64,000 nt of DNA from Steromphala cineraria (GCA_916613615.1 OU744725.1:12116253-12180252); one strand, 5' to 3'. Shown: positions 38,493 through 50,810, numbered from the stretch's first letter. The notes: generated by a model not told the origin, from the letters alone. Made by a program: numbers and translations.

Positions 38493-39058
38493 AATATTTT
38501 ATGTGACACAATCACTCCCATGGTCCATATTCACCTTACTATCAATATATAAATTCAAGTACAAAGTTGGGGGGATGTGTCGTTCAAAATAACTGTCCTT
38601 CATAAGGAATTTTACGAAAGCTTCGACTACTGTAAGACAATCTTTTCCTATGAAAATGTTACATGAGATTAGGCGTCTAAAACACAAGGACACTAACGTC
38701 CGTCACTGCCAGAGTCAAAATGGATATACTTTTCCGATTTTTCCGATTCGGAGACAGACGGGAGTGTGTGCAAACCCACGTTGTGCCTTGTCCTTGCTGA
38801 TCTGGTGTCAAAGATATTGAAAACTTTCAATGAAAATGGACGCAAAGTGCGCAATCTGATCCAGTGAAGGCACACGAATCTCATTAAAATAAGATCATTT
38901 TAAATGATATACGTTATTCAAATTAAAACCTTTATTCTGTGTAACGTAGGACAGTACAATTTAACCTATTTAATGAGGTTTGTAAAACAGTTGGCTAAAT
39001 ATTCGCTTGTAACAAGAATGAACAAGCGTATAGCGTCTTCAGTACGCATGGTTTATTT

Positions 39059-39229
39059 AAGAATTGAATGTCAGTTTGTGTGTTTGCACTGGAAAATGAA
39101 CGATGTAAAAGCTACATTCAAACTTGTGTGAACCCAGCGAGCTTGCGAGCGGGTTCACATGAAAGTTTGAATGTAGCTTTTACATCGTTCATTTTCCAGT
39201 GCAAACACACAAACTGACATTCAATTCTT
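39059..39229. repeat. Near-perfect 171-bp palindrome (foldback)
   Basis: Left arm starts AAGAATTGAATGTCAG and the right arm ends CTGACATTCAATTCTT. Arms of about 75 bases match except for two extra bases near the tip; the loop is AGCGAGCTTGCGAGC. A transcript would form a long dsRNA-like hairpin. Short ORFs reading the same peptide on both strands here are by-products of the palindrome. Confidence 0.9.
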
Positions 39230-42085
39230 ATAATTTCGCACCATATATGGAATGGAACGGCGGAGTGATATGAATACTGTTTTTTCCTTTGAACGAGTAA
39301 CACTGCGACATGCGACCAGAAATAATTCCACTTTTAAAAGAAACTGAATATTTATCAAAATAAGTCTGTGTTATATATGAGATAAGATAACAATTACATG
39401 ATGCACTAAGAATTTCTAAATGAAGCGCAAACTTGTATAAAATCCCTTCGTGCAAGGACAAGAGATTAGAGTTATCTGCCTTACATTTATGCATTAGACG
39501 TCGTGTCATGCTGGCCGCTATTTGCAGGGGTATCTTCGTCAAAATATGTAAACAACAGTAATTAGTGACATGTAACTGCTCTGTCGTCTCTTGTGTATAC
39601 ATCGTGAGTATGAAGACTGTCTTTGTTACGCTTTACAGTACTCAATAATGACCGTAATGCAAATATTCATCTCGTTCCGTTCGATCAGATCTACTATTTT
39701 GCAAATGATTAGCCTATCAAATGATCTAAAACAAATGATAAAAGTGAATGTTTTCAAATCAAAATAATCTACTTGGAAAATAAAGCTATAATTACAATTC
39801 CATTGGTAATTTTTACTAACAAATTCTTGAATAACATTTGGTTTGATGTTGGACGGAGAATCAAAGTAGTTCCGGTCAACGTTCACACAAGTATGAACAC
39901 TGTTTTTGTGAGTTCATGGGAAATGAATCGATGAATCTTCGATCACATGACCATGCCCTAGACCAATCAACGTTCGAGGATATGTGTAAACTTCAGAGTG
40001 TGAAATTATATAGAGTTAAAACTATATTGGCGGGCGGGTGATGGATCTTCCCATTTTAGCATTGGAATTTCAATACCTGAAAATTCGTGAAAACAATCTT
40101 GCAAGTCGAGCGACTTTGAACGTCTTCCCTTGGAAATGTAATGGAATTCGTGAATAATCAGGTAAAAGTTTAAAGGACGATGGTTTAGCAACGATATATG
40201 TGTAAGTTTGAGTTCTCGAGTACCAGGAGATGTCGAGCAGTGTTTTCTGCGCAATGGGAAGGATGTTTAAAGTGAAAAACAAACCCATGTAACCTACGAG
40301 TTTGTCATGATCTGCTTTTTTGTTTATATTGTAATTGCGCAAAGAGACTAGTCTCTTACTAGTCTTTCTACATTTTGTAAAATTGAATATTCAAATTCTA
40401 AGCTTTTGGTCGAGCTGGGCCTTTCACGAATGAACCAATCGAGTCCAAAAGCTTATCACCACGATTTCAAGGTTCATATCAGGTCTATGAGATTGTAAAA
40501 TGTGGTTGTATTTGAAGAAACTATTTTTGCCGTAGAATGAATACGACTTTTGTGGAATTATCAGTTATATCAATAAGGCGTGAATATAAAAAAATACCAA
40601 ACATTTTTCATTGGAGCACATGCCGTTTACAACTAACATTTTCTTTAGTCTTTTTGAATTAATGATCAACATTTAAATTGTTGCCGTTGAAACAGAACCA
40701 TGTATGAAGTAATAATTCAACTTTCGAGGGTAGGCTAATCTTATCTCTCTACAAAGGTACATTTACCAAGTGTTATTTTTAAAGTGCATCTGTTTTAAGT
40801 GCATCTTAAATTCGAGCATGAATAGGAATTTATGCCTGCTGATTTAGATGCAATTTGGATATAAACTATTTGTATATCCTTCAAGAGCAATGTATAAGAC
40901 ACCAATGGTTCTTCATCTCCTTCTGTCGCTAGGATAGTTTTAATATTCAGGCACTCGTGCCTATTATGTTACATGTATATCATTAAGTGGAAAAAAACGA
41001 ATATTATCGATAAGTGTCTTATTTCACAATTGAACATAAAATAAACATATAACAGTTGACTAGAAATGCCAAAGACTTCCTATACAAAACACCAAATGCT
41101 GAAAATCGTCGGATATGGTTGAAAACTCTCGGTTTAAATCGATTAACAGATTCTCAGTTGTGTGTCATACGTTTTCATGTAATAATACCTTGTAACTATC
41201 ACCTTCTTTGAAAACGAGTCTAAGTCCTACTGAAAAGTTGAAAAGACGTTTTGCTCAAGCATTTCCAATTTTGACAACAATGAAACCCCAAGTTTCAGTT
41301 TTGGTGTCACTTGGATAAAGGTAGAGCGAACCAGACGTCACAAAATTATTCGATTCAGTTGATGTATAAATTTAAATTCAAACAACACTTAAATAACAAA
41401 ATAGGTATTTTATTTGCAATATCTTATAAAAATATATAATAATACAATCGCGACATTCATACTGTATTATTTACTGTAGGTATGTTATAAAGCAACTATA
41501 GCATAGTCTCGAGTATGTTCTATGACTCGATGAAATAATCACATATCGTTATTACTTATTTTATCAGGTGCTTTGCCTTGCACTTAGTTATGAGTGGGAC
41601 AATAACAATAAGGTATGAACATTTGCAAAACAAAATATCACAAGATGTGAAAGGATGTACCCTGTACCATAGGCTATATCACATGGTTCTAGATTTCTGT
41701 CAGCAACTATTTACGCTTTCCGATTTACCGGCAGAGTTTTCGTATCAATTCCCGACACCCAAAAAGGAGACAGTTTTGATGGAATAAATAGATTTTTAAG
41801 TTGCATATTAAGTTTAAGAAACTAGATGGCAAGCCCAACGTCAACAGAGTGAGATGAGAGTGAAATCCGATGCTTTAAAAAACAGGAGGCCGCGCTTGTA
41901 GCTTTGGGTCGAGATCCGTTTCGGGTCGCTACACGCGCCTGGGTTATATGCATGTAGAGTTTTTTTGACCATATATGGTTCCTCATCGCTCATAGGTCTA
42001 AAGTCTCTCAAATCAATCACACATCACATTGGCTTCTTCTTTTCACACTTCTATCGTCAGAGTTTTGCTATCAGTTATTTAATGT

Positions 42086-45000
42086 CTACTTTGGCTCTCC
42101 ATCTAAACTTGTTACAACGCTCTCAGGAAGATAGTCTTTAAGGCACTCGATGGAATATTTCCATAAGCCTTCTTGGAAGGTTTCATCTCTGAAAAACAAA
42201 ACACATATATATATATTTAGTAAATGAATGCCAAAAGCAACGTTGATGAGTTTCAATTTCACCTCATGTTAATGAAATAAACCGAAAGTAAATGCGCACA
42301 CTTTGGATATATATATATATCGGTTCTTTTCATTGAAAACCTGGTGAGGGAAATGTCAAGTTCTTAAATAAAACATATAACGAACAACGAAATCAAGCCT
42401 TATATTTTGAGAGAGAAAGTCATTGATAGACGTGAAAAATTGCATTATCTTTTTAAATAAACATATGTAGTTATCACATATGGAGAGTTCAAGTAGATAG
42501 ACCATAACACTATTTAAACGTTTCAATTAACGAAGACTGGTAAAAAGACTCACCTTGCGGCAGCCGAGAGTGAAGCGCTCCTACAATCTACGAGATAAAC
42601 CCCGGTCACTCCTTTCTTCTGTGGGTTGACGGCAGCGTCTATTAGAGTTACCGCCCCTTGGAACGGCGTCCGCGTTGCATCTGAATAAATAAACAGGTAA
42701 GTGATTATTTTCATTCAATACAAACATGGTGTCACAGGCAGTGCACACCTGACCAGCAAGGTATTTCTTAGGTATTTCTTCAATACAACTACAACAAATA
42801 ATATAGGCCAATCACAGGCTCGTAGCACCAGTTTTGAGAGCGGGGGTGGGGGGCACACATTTTCGATTTCGAAAATCAGGGAGAGGGGGGGGGGGGAGAA
42901 AGGTTTCTACAATAATCGTATAAGACAAGGCGCTTCAATGCAACTACTAAGTCTGCAGCAAATCATAATTAAGCAAATTACTGAAATTTGCACGAGTCAT
43001 AACTTTCCTGGACATTTTTTTTTTAACATATAAATGTTATTTTGTTACATTCATGAATGTTAATAGGATGTTTATGCGAATCTGTAGCCAAAATTTACGT
43101 TAATATTTTATGTTTAAACCAACTAATCCAGGTTAAACCAAGTAGTGCAACAAATGTACGATATTAAGGGATTAAATATAAACTTCACACTGATAGAAGC
43201 GAGACACATTGCTGTCGCAACAATTTCGTAGAAGGCTTGTAACAACTCGAAAAGAGCCGTTCGACAAAGCAGTTGCTCAATTGTAGCTAGTTCTTTTAAC
43301 ATTGATTACAATCGATTGTAGATCGTTTGTAAGGGTTTTGTGGAACTGGGCCATTGTAACGCTATACGTGTAGAGTTTAAATGGAATAAATAAAAACTTC
43401 ACCTACTGATAGAAGCGAGACACTGCCCACAGCAGTGCAGACACTTAAGGTCCTGGTAGTTGCGCGTGATTTCTGTGTCCACACCACCCGGATGCATGGA
43501 GGTGACACATATATCAGTGCCACTCAGTCGACGTGTTAGACTGAACATATGCTGGATCTGAAATAAATAGGCAACTTTAGTTTTCAAGATAATAATAAGA
43601 AACGGATAACTTTTATATAGCGTTAAATCTCAGTGTTGTGGACTAAGAGCGCTCTATCTCCATAACAATGGTCTTATCCAAGTTGACAAGTTAGGAGGTT
43701 ACAACCAACAAAACTCTTTACTGGGTACCCGTTTTCCGAATAAATATGAGCTCCATACAGCATCCATTTCGAAAAGAGTGCGGATGAATTGAGTCCAGCC
43801 AAATAGGGGATCTTTACTGATTGACCGATCGGCTGATGTCAGAATTCGGCCCGCCTTATCGGTCAATCTTAGATCAACAGTACAAAATCTATTGATCTAA
43901 ATGTATTTAGATTGGAAATAAGTTGTGTAGCACTTGCGATGAAAGAGTCACTGAAAAGTGACTTTGAATCTTAAGCCTCTTTGACATGGACACAATTTAC
44001 TTACATAAGCTTACAAGAGTATATATACTCACACAAGTAAAAGTAAATTTACATCATGTTCACATGTTGTTTACACCAGGTATAAGCAAACCTAAAACTG
44101 TGATAAGAATAATAAAATGTTCCTAACAGCACTCAATGATCTCTTATGATGTCATAACTATCTTGAAATACTCACCTAAGCAAATATGTAATTCTGTTCA
44201 CATGACAACAAATACTCCAGGAGTATTGATACTTATAAGTCAATATACTTTTACTAGACCTCTGGGGTCTTGTAAATATACTTTTTAATAGGTGTATTTA
44301 CTCCAGGAGTATATGTACTCACGCAAGCAAATGCGTTCACATGCCACCCTAAGTAAATTTACTTACACGAGCATGTTTACTCACATAAGCAAATGTGTCC
44401 ATATGAAAAGGACTTTAGTCTCTATATACTCAAAACATATATTATCAGTATATGAAGACACAAGAAATAAGTAATTTCACAAATAAGCTAAGACTGTTTC
44501 TTATTAGTTGAAAATAAAAGAGTGATTCATATTTACACTATGACCCTAATATAAGATCAACCTGTGTTGCGACCCAAAACGCAAACGTTTGTCAACAATA
44601 CAACAACTTGCTTGTAACCTGGTATAGTTTGGAGTTGCCATAGTAACGCATCCTGGCATAGTCTGCTGGGTTCTTAGCTTGGGCTTTTTCAAGGTCAAAC
44701 CGCGCCAACTTGTGTGCGATGCTGGAGGTGAACAGGATCCGGCAGTCTGGACCGGAAGTCTTCATCACCGGAAGTAGGTGAGCCACAATCAGGAAGTGAC
44801 CGAGGTAGTTAACCTGCAGCAAAGGTCGGTTAGAGATAGTGGTGTTAGGGTGAGACTTATACTAGGTTAGGTTCCTACTGTATAGAAATACTTATTTCAT
44901 GTAAAGTTATGACACGAGAACCTACTTCAGTAGAATTCCTTTTTAGATAGCTATTGGATAGTTTCAACTAGACTTTTTAAGCATACCAAGTTTCCCTTCT

Positions 45001-48000
45001 TAGGTTTACTTTGCATGTAATTGGCATAGAATTCAATAAGGTTATCGTTGCAAACGCCAATTGATGCGCTTGAGTAATTCGTTGGACGAAATATATTACT
45101 ATTGCCCCTGGATATTTTTTTTACCATGGTTACCCTTCTTATTCCGTCGAAATTATCTACTCTATATAGTGTTTGTGCTATTTGCAAATTGCTGATTTTT
45201 GTACTTATGATAGTAATCGAATGATTTAGCATCTAGCACCACACAGGTAAGATATCAATCATACCGTTAGATTGAAAGACAAAATACAACCAACAACTGA
45301 CCTGAAATTGCTGCTCGAAACCGTCTTCAGTGTGACCTGTCAGTGAAACAAAGTTTTGGATCATGATTCACTTGTATTGTCGCATGATCGTTAGATCAAT
45401 CACGTGTTTATCACATCTCAAATGGCGAAACCAAAGAGCAGGGATGGGGTAGAGTCGATGAATGTCCCACAACATCTACTCCCACAACTTATAAAACTCC
45501 ACAAATAGTGAACATTTGAATACTCCCGCAAACTGTTATATACGCCTTGGGTCATAATTCAGTGGTAGAGATAACTTCTGAATTCAAAATTTCATTCAAT
45601 TAAGTGCAATAGTGTCATTGGAGCATCAGACCTGTTAATTATTATCAGTTCAATTGTTACATCAAGGGCCATAACACTCCCAAAAATAATTTTTCAGAAA
45701 CAGCTTTCATACTCGTTTAAGAGTATCATCCTTAATTTCATTCATGGTATTTGAGATTGACCGGACGGACAGAATGAATGTTTATATCCCGCATGATAAA
45801 ATGCAATGTTGAAAAGATAAGAATATAATTCGTAACGTCAATCCATACCTAGAGGCACAAGTGCGATCCCAGCGTTACATAATAACAGGTGAAGTTTCCT
45901 GCCCGAGGATTTGAAGTCCTGGATAAACTGCATGGTAGATTTCAGAGAGGAGAGGTCAAGTTTCATGAATTCCACCGGAAGTGACTCCTCCCGGATGTGA
46001 CCTTCCTGCAGTTGACCTCCAGTTTTGGCTTGCTGATACTCCTCGTTCATTCTTTGGATCGCCTTCACGGAAATACATGTGATAGAATGAACGTTTTCCA
46101 CATCTTAGTGAAAATGGTCGTAGGAAAAGTAAGAACATTTCAACACTTTACACTAAAATAGTAGAAGTTTATTCCATGTACACGTATTGGTAGTGCGCAA
46201 TGCCTAACGCTTAGTGTGTGTCCGTCGGAATGCTCACGAGAGTGTCCGAATACCCAATATGCACTTACGCAGACCAAATATGGACGGATCACATTACGCG
46301 TACATGGAATCAATTTCTACTATTTAGTGCAAAGTTATAAGTACTCATTAGCATTGGATGTCAAACTGGATACTCACGCCACACTTTGTACGTTTATATT
46401 AAGTTGGACATTACGTGTCACGCAACACGCAACACGCATCACGTAACACGCATCACGCAACACGCAACACGCATCACGCATCACGTCACACGCACTTATA
46501 TGCACAGTTATGGAATCCTGGCTAAATCGAACTTTTGTCAACTAAAGTTGAAATTCTACATAACATTGCTTCTCAAGGAAGTAAAAATAATCGTTGGAGT
46601 ACATTGATAATGATAAGGCATAGTTTGATGTATGATGTATAGACGATTAACGTTGTAAAAGCAACCATCATAGTGCCAACGTTTATGATCTTGCATTTAA
46701 TTAAGATAGGAATATGAATGAAAATGAAATCTCACGTGCTTTGCTCGTTCCTCTGAGCGACAGGCTATGATAACGGTTGCCCCCATCATAGCAAGGTGTT
46801 TGGCGGCTTCATAGCCGATACCTTCGAATAGATCAAACAAAAGTATATGTATCGGTTTATCCAATTAAGCAGCGATCTTCCAACATGTGCCAGGCACAAG
46901 AAATTGGGAATAATCAAATATAATGTTAATACAATCAATAATCAAGTACAAATACGATGTAGATAAAATTTATCATCCCCATATACAATAGGCTAAAGGA
47001 GAGTCAGGCGTCATTGCCGATCCTTTATTAGGTTTCATACTGGTTGGAAACCGACAAACTCTTTCGATAATGTACTAACTTTCCCCCAAAAATCACGAAA
47101 TTCAACTTCCGCCAGACATAAACCCTAGCCGGTAGTGACGTCACAACACAGACTTATATGCCAAGCTTGTAAGATGCGAGCCCGGGCCCACTACCATGGA
47201 AGAAATACTGTACCCGTCTCGACCACAGGCCCCCGCGTCATTGTAAATCCAATCATTCCCACTACAAAGAAAACCCCAGCCATTTGTGCCGAGATGGAAA
47301 CTTTGAGCGTGCAAATCGGCTTTCGTTCGATTTGCAGAAATATCTACAAAGTATTGGTCGGTATCGTGAGTGGTGATCGAAAGGTATAACATCCAAGTAT
47401 ATGTTGGCACAAAGTTTTAATCGATGACACGTAAGCGTAGCAGTCGGCGAAAATGCGATGGGGGTAGGTAGTACTATTTCAAGTATACCTTATACCTTCT
47501 TTACACTATGTAACTATGAAGGTGTTAAAATCGAGGGGTTGTTTCTAAACCTTATTTTTTGCAGAGGAAACGATTGGACTTACAATGACACGGGGGCCTG
47601 TGGTCTCGGCATAAACAGTCAGAATCTACTAGTCCTACAATACAGGTAAACTATGCGAAACGAATACCGTATTTCCTTAATTACACGCCGGGCGTCTATT
47701 ATTTTCAAAAGGTCTACATCATAGGCTTCTATTTGAGGCAGGCTTCTATTCAAGGCAGGCGTCTATTTTGTAAAAAGCGAAACCGTTTAGACTTTTTTGT
47801 AAAAAAATCAAATAATTTTACCAAAAAGAAGCGTTTTTATATATTAAACTTGGTGTACGCGGCGTTTAATTAAGGCAGGCGTTTATTATTTTCAGAAAGT
47901 CTTATGAAAGGGCGTCTATTCGAGGCAGGCGTATATTCAAGGCAGGCGTGTAATTAAGGAAATACGGTATTCGGTTACCGGTTCTCATGGTGGTATACAC

Positions 48001-48868
48001 GATGTTTATCCCTATATTTTATCTTGCATGCTTTCTTTATGTTTTAAGGTAGGTGTTTATACTGCTGTCCGAAAACAAGATGAAAATATGTTCTTTTCTA
48101 TGTAGAAATTAGACTTTTTACATAAATTTCATGTGTAAATACCAAAAGTAATAAAATGTTGATGTTGATGTCAATTTAATGTAAAAATCTTCTTTTAAAG
48201 AATGAATGTACATGTATCCCATATATTTTGTTTGAAACCACCGCCATTTTGACTGTTTGTACATATACAATATATTTCTTTGTACTCTTATACCACCAAT
48301 GGTGTTTTTTGGAGAATAAAGTGAAGTTGAAGACAAGACCAATGAGGTTACTGATTACGCACCATTACATCACAAGACTGACTTAAAGCACTCACTATTT
48401 TTGTATGTGCCAAACATAGAGAACTAAAGCCATTGCAATATATTGCAACTTCCTTTCTTTGAAATGTAAAGTGTGATGATAACAATCTCAAAGACATCAA
48501 TGGGGATAGACAAAAAGCAAATTCATAGTTTAAATGAAATAGACAACCCAGTATGTCCGCAACAGCCTTATGACCATGCATACTGGTTATCTAAGCTAAA
48601 AAACAACCCCTTTCTTCCTACTAAATAACTAGATAATGGCATAAACGAACTATTTCACACAAAGTTGTCAATTTTTCAATAATTTTTTTCATTTTTTTCA
48701 GGTAAAATGATTAAATTGTCAATGACAAGCAACGAGGAGCTAATCAGAGGAAATACGGCAAGAGTAATTCGATTTATGTAAGAGATAAGTACCTGTGTTC
48801 CCACCGGTGACCACAGCAGTTCTCTCCCTTGGCAGAGACACCACAGGAAAACTCGGCGATGCACCCAT
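42086..48868 (-). CDS. Short-chain dehydrogenase/reductase (retinol dehydrogenase/WWOX/DHRSX-like), 8 exons, complete
   Basis: NAD(P)(H)-dependent oxidoreductase, probably acting on a retinoid, steroid or lipid-type carbonyl; the substrate is not known. Exons (high-low): 48868-48793, 46821-46736, 46062-45849, 45336-45302, 44813-44619, 43557-43407, 42680-42554, 42188-42086 (TAG). Phases close to 328 residues, normal for classical SDRs. Cofactor motif TGGNTGIG at 21-28, CNAG at 116-119, VNYLGHF at 138-144, catalytic SS about 167-168, Y195-x3-K199 (YGNSK), and HPGGVDTEI after the active site. Start ATG has A at -3 and G at +4. No N-terminal signal or obvious membrane helix. The donor of exon 6 must be A|GTAGGT at 43407; an alternative three bases downstream breaks the frame. 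The last exon lies in the segmental duplication. Confidence 0.92.
42200..42330. repeat. AT microsatellites in the last SDR intron
   Basis: Runs of (AT)n at about 42209-42220 and 42309-42320. Simple sequence only. Confidence 0.6.
42838..42902 (+). repeat. G-rich tract in SDR intron 6
   Basis: GCGGGGGTGGGGGGCAC at 42840 and a run of about 14 G at 42884-42897 stand out from AT-rich surroundings. On the + strand this is antisense to the gene. Potential G-quadruplex former. Confidence 0.5.
43976..44413. mobile_element. Putative MITE with imperfect TIRs in SDR intron 5
   Basis: Left CCTCTTTGACATGGACACAA and right TGTGTCCATATGAAAAGG are imperfect inverted repeats about 440 bp apart. The interior repeats ACTCACAYAAGY and CTCCAGGAGTAT words in both orientations. 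No coding capacity. Confidence 0.45.
46419..46495. repeat. Heptamer array (CACGCAW)11 in SDR intron 2
   Basis: Exactly eleven 7-base units, each CACGCAA, CACGCAT or a one- or two-base variant (CACGTAA, CACGTCA, CACGCAC), with no indel over 77 bases. Confidence 0.85.
47221..47604. repeat. Inverted pair of a ~42-bp conserved segment in SDR intron 1
   Basis: GACCACAGGCCCCCGCGTCA at 47221 is the reverse complement, with a few changes, of the segment ending at 47604 (…CGGGGGCCTGTGGTC). Both arms read as GNDW(I/T)YND(A/T)GACG when translated. Likely two copies of an unknown repeat in opposite orientation; coding is not supported beyond this. Confidence 0.55.
47661..47973. mobile_element. MITE with 29-bp perfect TIRs and GGCGTCTATT subrepeats
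   Basis: CGAATACCGTATTTCCTTAA TTACACGCC (47661-47689) is mirrored exactly at 47945-47973. Inside, variants of AGGCAGGCGTCTATT recur at least six times in both halves. 313 bp, no ORF; resembles the widespread ACCGTATTT…AATAGACGCC repeats of metazoan genomes. Confidence 0.75.
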
Positions 48869-49068
48869 AGTCGCTCTCAGCGTCGGAAGAGTTCAATTTG
48901 AAATATATTTATCCTTGCATATCCCACTCTTGAAATCACAGCTTGTTGTCTCTAGAACATCACAATGTCAAACAGTAATACAGCTTATATCGTATCAGTG
49001 TTCAGGGTCACAACTATCACTGGTGTATATTTGCTTAGCGATAAGAGCTTATGTTGGTTGCTTGTTGA
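48869..49068 (-). promoter_or_regulatory. Presumed SDR promoter interval
   Basis: About 200 bases lie between the SDR start codon and the 3' end of the upstream retrotransposon. No TATA box or other motif is convincing. The LINE insertion limits how much proximal promoter is original. Confidence 0.3.
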
Positions 49069-49087
49069 GGTAGGTAGGTAGGTAGGT
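49069..49087. repeat. (GGTA)n microsatellite at the LINE 3' end
   Basis: About five GGTA units, read as TACC on the element's strand; likely the element's terminal simple repeat rather than an independent microsatellite. Confidence 0.6.
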
Positions 49088-50790
49088 GAAATTAAGGGCG
49101 AAGTTTGGGCCAAATATGACCTACATGCGCCCGGCACTTGGAGTGATTATTGAGAGTTAAAAACATTTAAAAGTTAAAATTGAGTATTAAATGTTATATA
49201 AGGTCATATTTGCCAGTGTTCTTGACAACATTTAAAACTGATCTTTGGACTTCACCAAACATCAAATTTTCACCAAGAATAGATCTTAGTGAGAAAATAT
49301 TTGATTTGGAGATAACAACCTCTCTGAGTTCTTCACGATGATCGTTATGCCCTTCACATTCAACAAGATAATGAATGACAGTCTCTGGACAATTATTAAA
49401 ACAATGAACACACGAAGGAGATGAATCATTGTCTAAAACGTGCTTGTAAGCATTTAGTCCACAATGGCCAAGTCTTAAACGAGTGAGAATCACTTCGTCT
49501 CTCCTGTCGCCGAATCTTGGTGTGCTTAACAACTTTAGGGCATGAGCTATGCATATGTCTGGCAGTGTTGCCCCTATCCCAGTCGTTTTGCCACTGTTCA
49601 TAGATTGATGTATTAACAGAAGCATAGAAATCCTTTGGCACTGGATATATATCCTCACAATCCACGTAGGGTTTGGATAAAGATGATTTTGCAAGCTGGT
49701 CAGCTTTCTCGTTTCCATGGAGACCTACATGTGCAGGAACCCATATTATGTCACAGCTTATGTAAGTTTGATTCAAACGGTACCAAGATGTAATATTTCA
49801 TATAGAATGTCACTGCGTTGCCCGTTTGCACCTGAGTGAATTGCTTGAACCGCTGCTAAGGAATCTGTAAAAATGATTGATTCAAGATTATGATTTTTTA
49901 CCCATACTAGAGCCATTAGAATAGCTGTTAATTCTGCTGCAAAAAACTGACAAATGATCTTGTAATCTAAACATTTCTTCTACCTCTAGAGATGGAATAT
50001 AGAAAGCTGCGCCAACGTGTCCTGTAGCAGGGTCTTTAGACGCATCTGTATAAATATGATTAAATCCATGGTAGCGTGTATTGATGAAATCAGATGCTAC
50101 TGATTTTATGATAATAGGACTCATTTGTTTATGTATAACTGAGGCCAAATCCGTATTAAGTGATGGTTGTGTAAGACACCATGGGGCTGATTTGGGAAGC
50201 TTGAATGGGGCATTTAGTTGTAAATCTTGAATTTTGCACTTGTGAGCGAGTTGTCGAGCCGCTAACCCAAAGGGTAGTTTGCCATGGCTCCAATCACACA
50301 TGACATATTCCACGCACTCATTCAACACGTCTTTTGAAGAATGGTAATCGGAGGATGATGTCAAGGAGAGATACGTTTTAAGTGCGGACTTCTGACGGCA
50401 GTACGCGAGAGGAGGTTCCGAACACTCTACCTGCATAGCAGCTATGGGAGTAGTTGGAAATGCCCCTGTAGCTATTCTTAAAGCTTTTGATTGAACTCGG
50501 TCAAGTTTAGTTAAGCGACACTTTGCTGCATTCATAAAGACTTGGCTGCCATAATCCAATCTTGATAGAATTAGAGCCTTGTAGAGTAAAAGTAGTGATG
50601 ATTTATCGGCACCCCCATTTTGTACCCGATACGCATTTCAAGAGATTTAGTCCTTTTGAACACTTTCCCGATAAGTAGGTTATGTGACGAGACCAAGTAA
50701 GTTTACTATCAAAGTAAACTCCCAAAAATTTAATTTGCTTGTTGACTAACCAACAGCAGTTATTTCCCTTTGGATATACACCGAGCAACT
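49069..50790 (-). mobile_element. 5'-truncated, frameshifted non-LTR retrotransposon with RNase H domain (I/Nimb-like)
   Basis: Read on the minus strand: end of the reverse transcriptase (IKFLGVYFDSKLTWSRHI, then YGSQVF and VQSKALRIATGAFPTTP), an RNase H domain with IYTDASKD, AAELTAI and IFTDSLAA (the D-E-D acidic residues), VPAHVGLHGNEKADQLA, then a C-terminal CVHCFNNC…HYLVEC zinc-knuckle-like segment and a stop near 49194. At least two frameshifts split it. The 5' ORF1, endonuclease and RT palm are absent. On the plus strand the 3' end borders a GGTA tetranucleotide run (about 49069-49087), a usual tail type for this clade. Inactive copy. Confidence 0.85.
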
Positions 50791-50810
50791 CTCTATCGAG
50801 ATAGTGTTAT

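Larger units (their letters stand above)
37458..40633. other. 3.2-kb segment present only in duplication copy 1
   Basis: In copy 2 the sequence jumps from the base matching 37457 to the base matching 40634. The segment holds a truncated TTAA MITE (38286-38492), degenerate MITE interior near 38110-38180, the 171-bp palindrome, and an AATCTCATTAAAATAAGATCA terminus-like word near 38878. No gene seen. Confidence 0.75.
33731..42135 (+). repeat. Segmental duplication, copy 1
   Basis: Direct-orientation match to 58279-64000, near-identical by eye over long stretches. Blocks: 33731-35417 = 58279-59944; 35622-37457 = 60078-61920; 40634-40769 = 61921-62056; 40758-42135 = 62618-64000. Bases 35418-35621 are replaced by unrelated sequence in copy 2; 37458-40633 are present only here. 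The right end of the match is the last exon of the SDR gene, so the duplicated unit extends into that gene. Confidence 0.9.

Noticed and set aside
39118..39303. Same peptide (RIECQFVCLHWKMND…) on both strands near 39.1 kb
   Set aside because: Artefact of the 171-bp palindrome; no start or splice context.
42581..42811. Alternative frame through SDR exon 7 (…RCNADAVPRGGNSNRRC…)
   Set aside because: Arises only if exon 6 ends at the later AG|GTGAAG site; the A|GTAGGT donor keeps the SDR frame and the family sequence (TPFQGAVTL).
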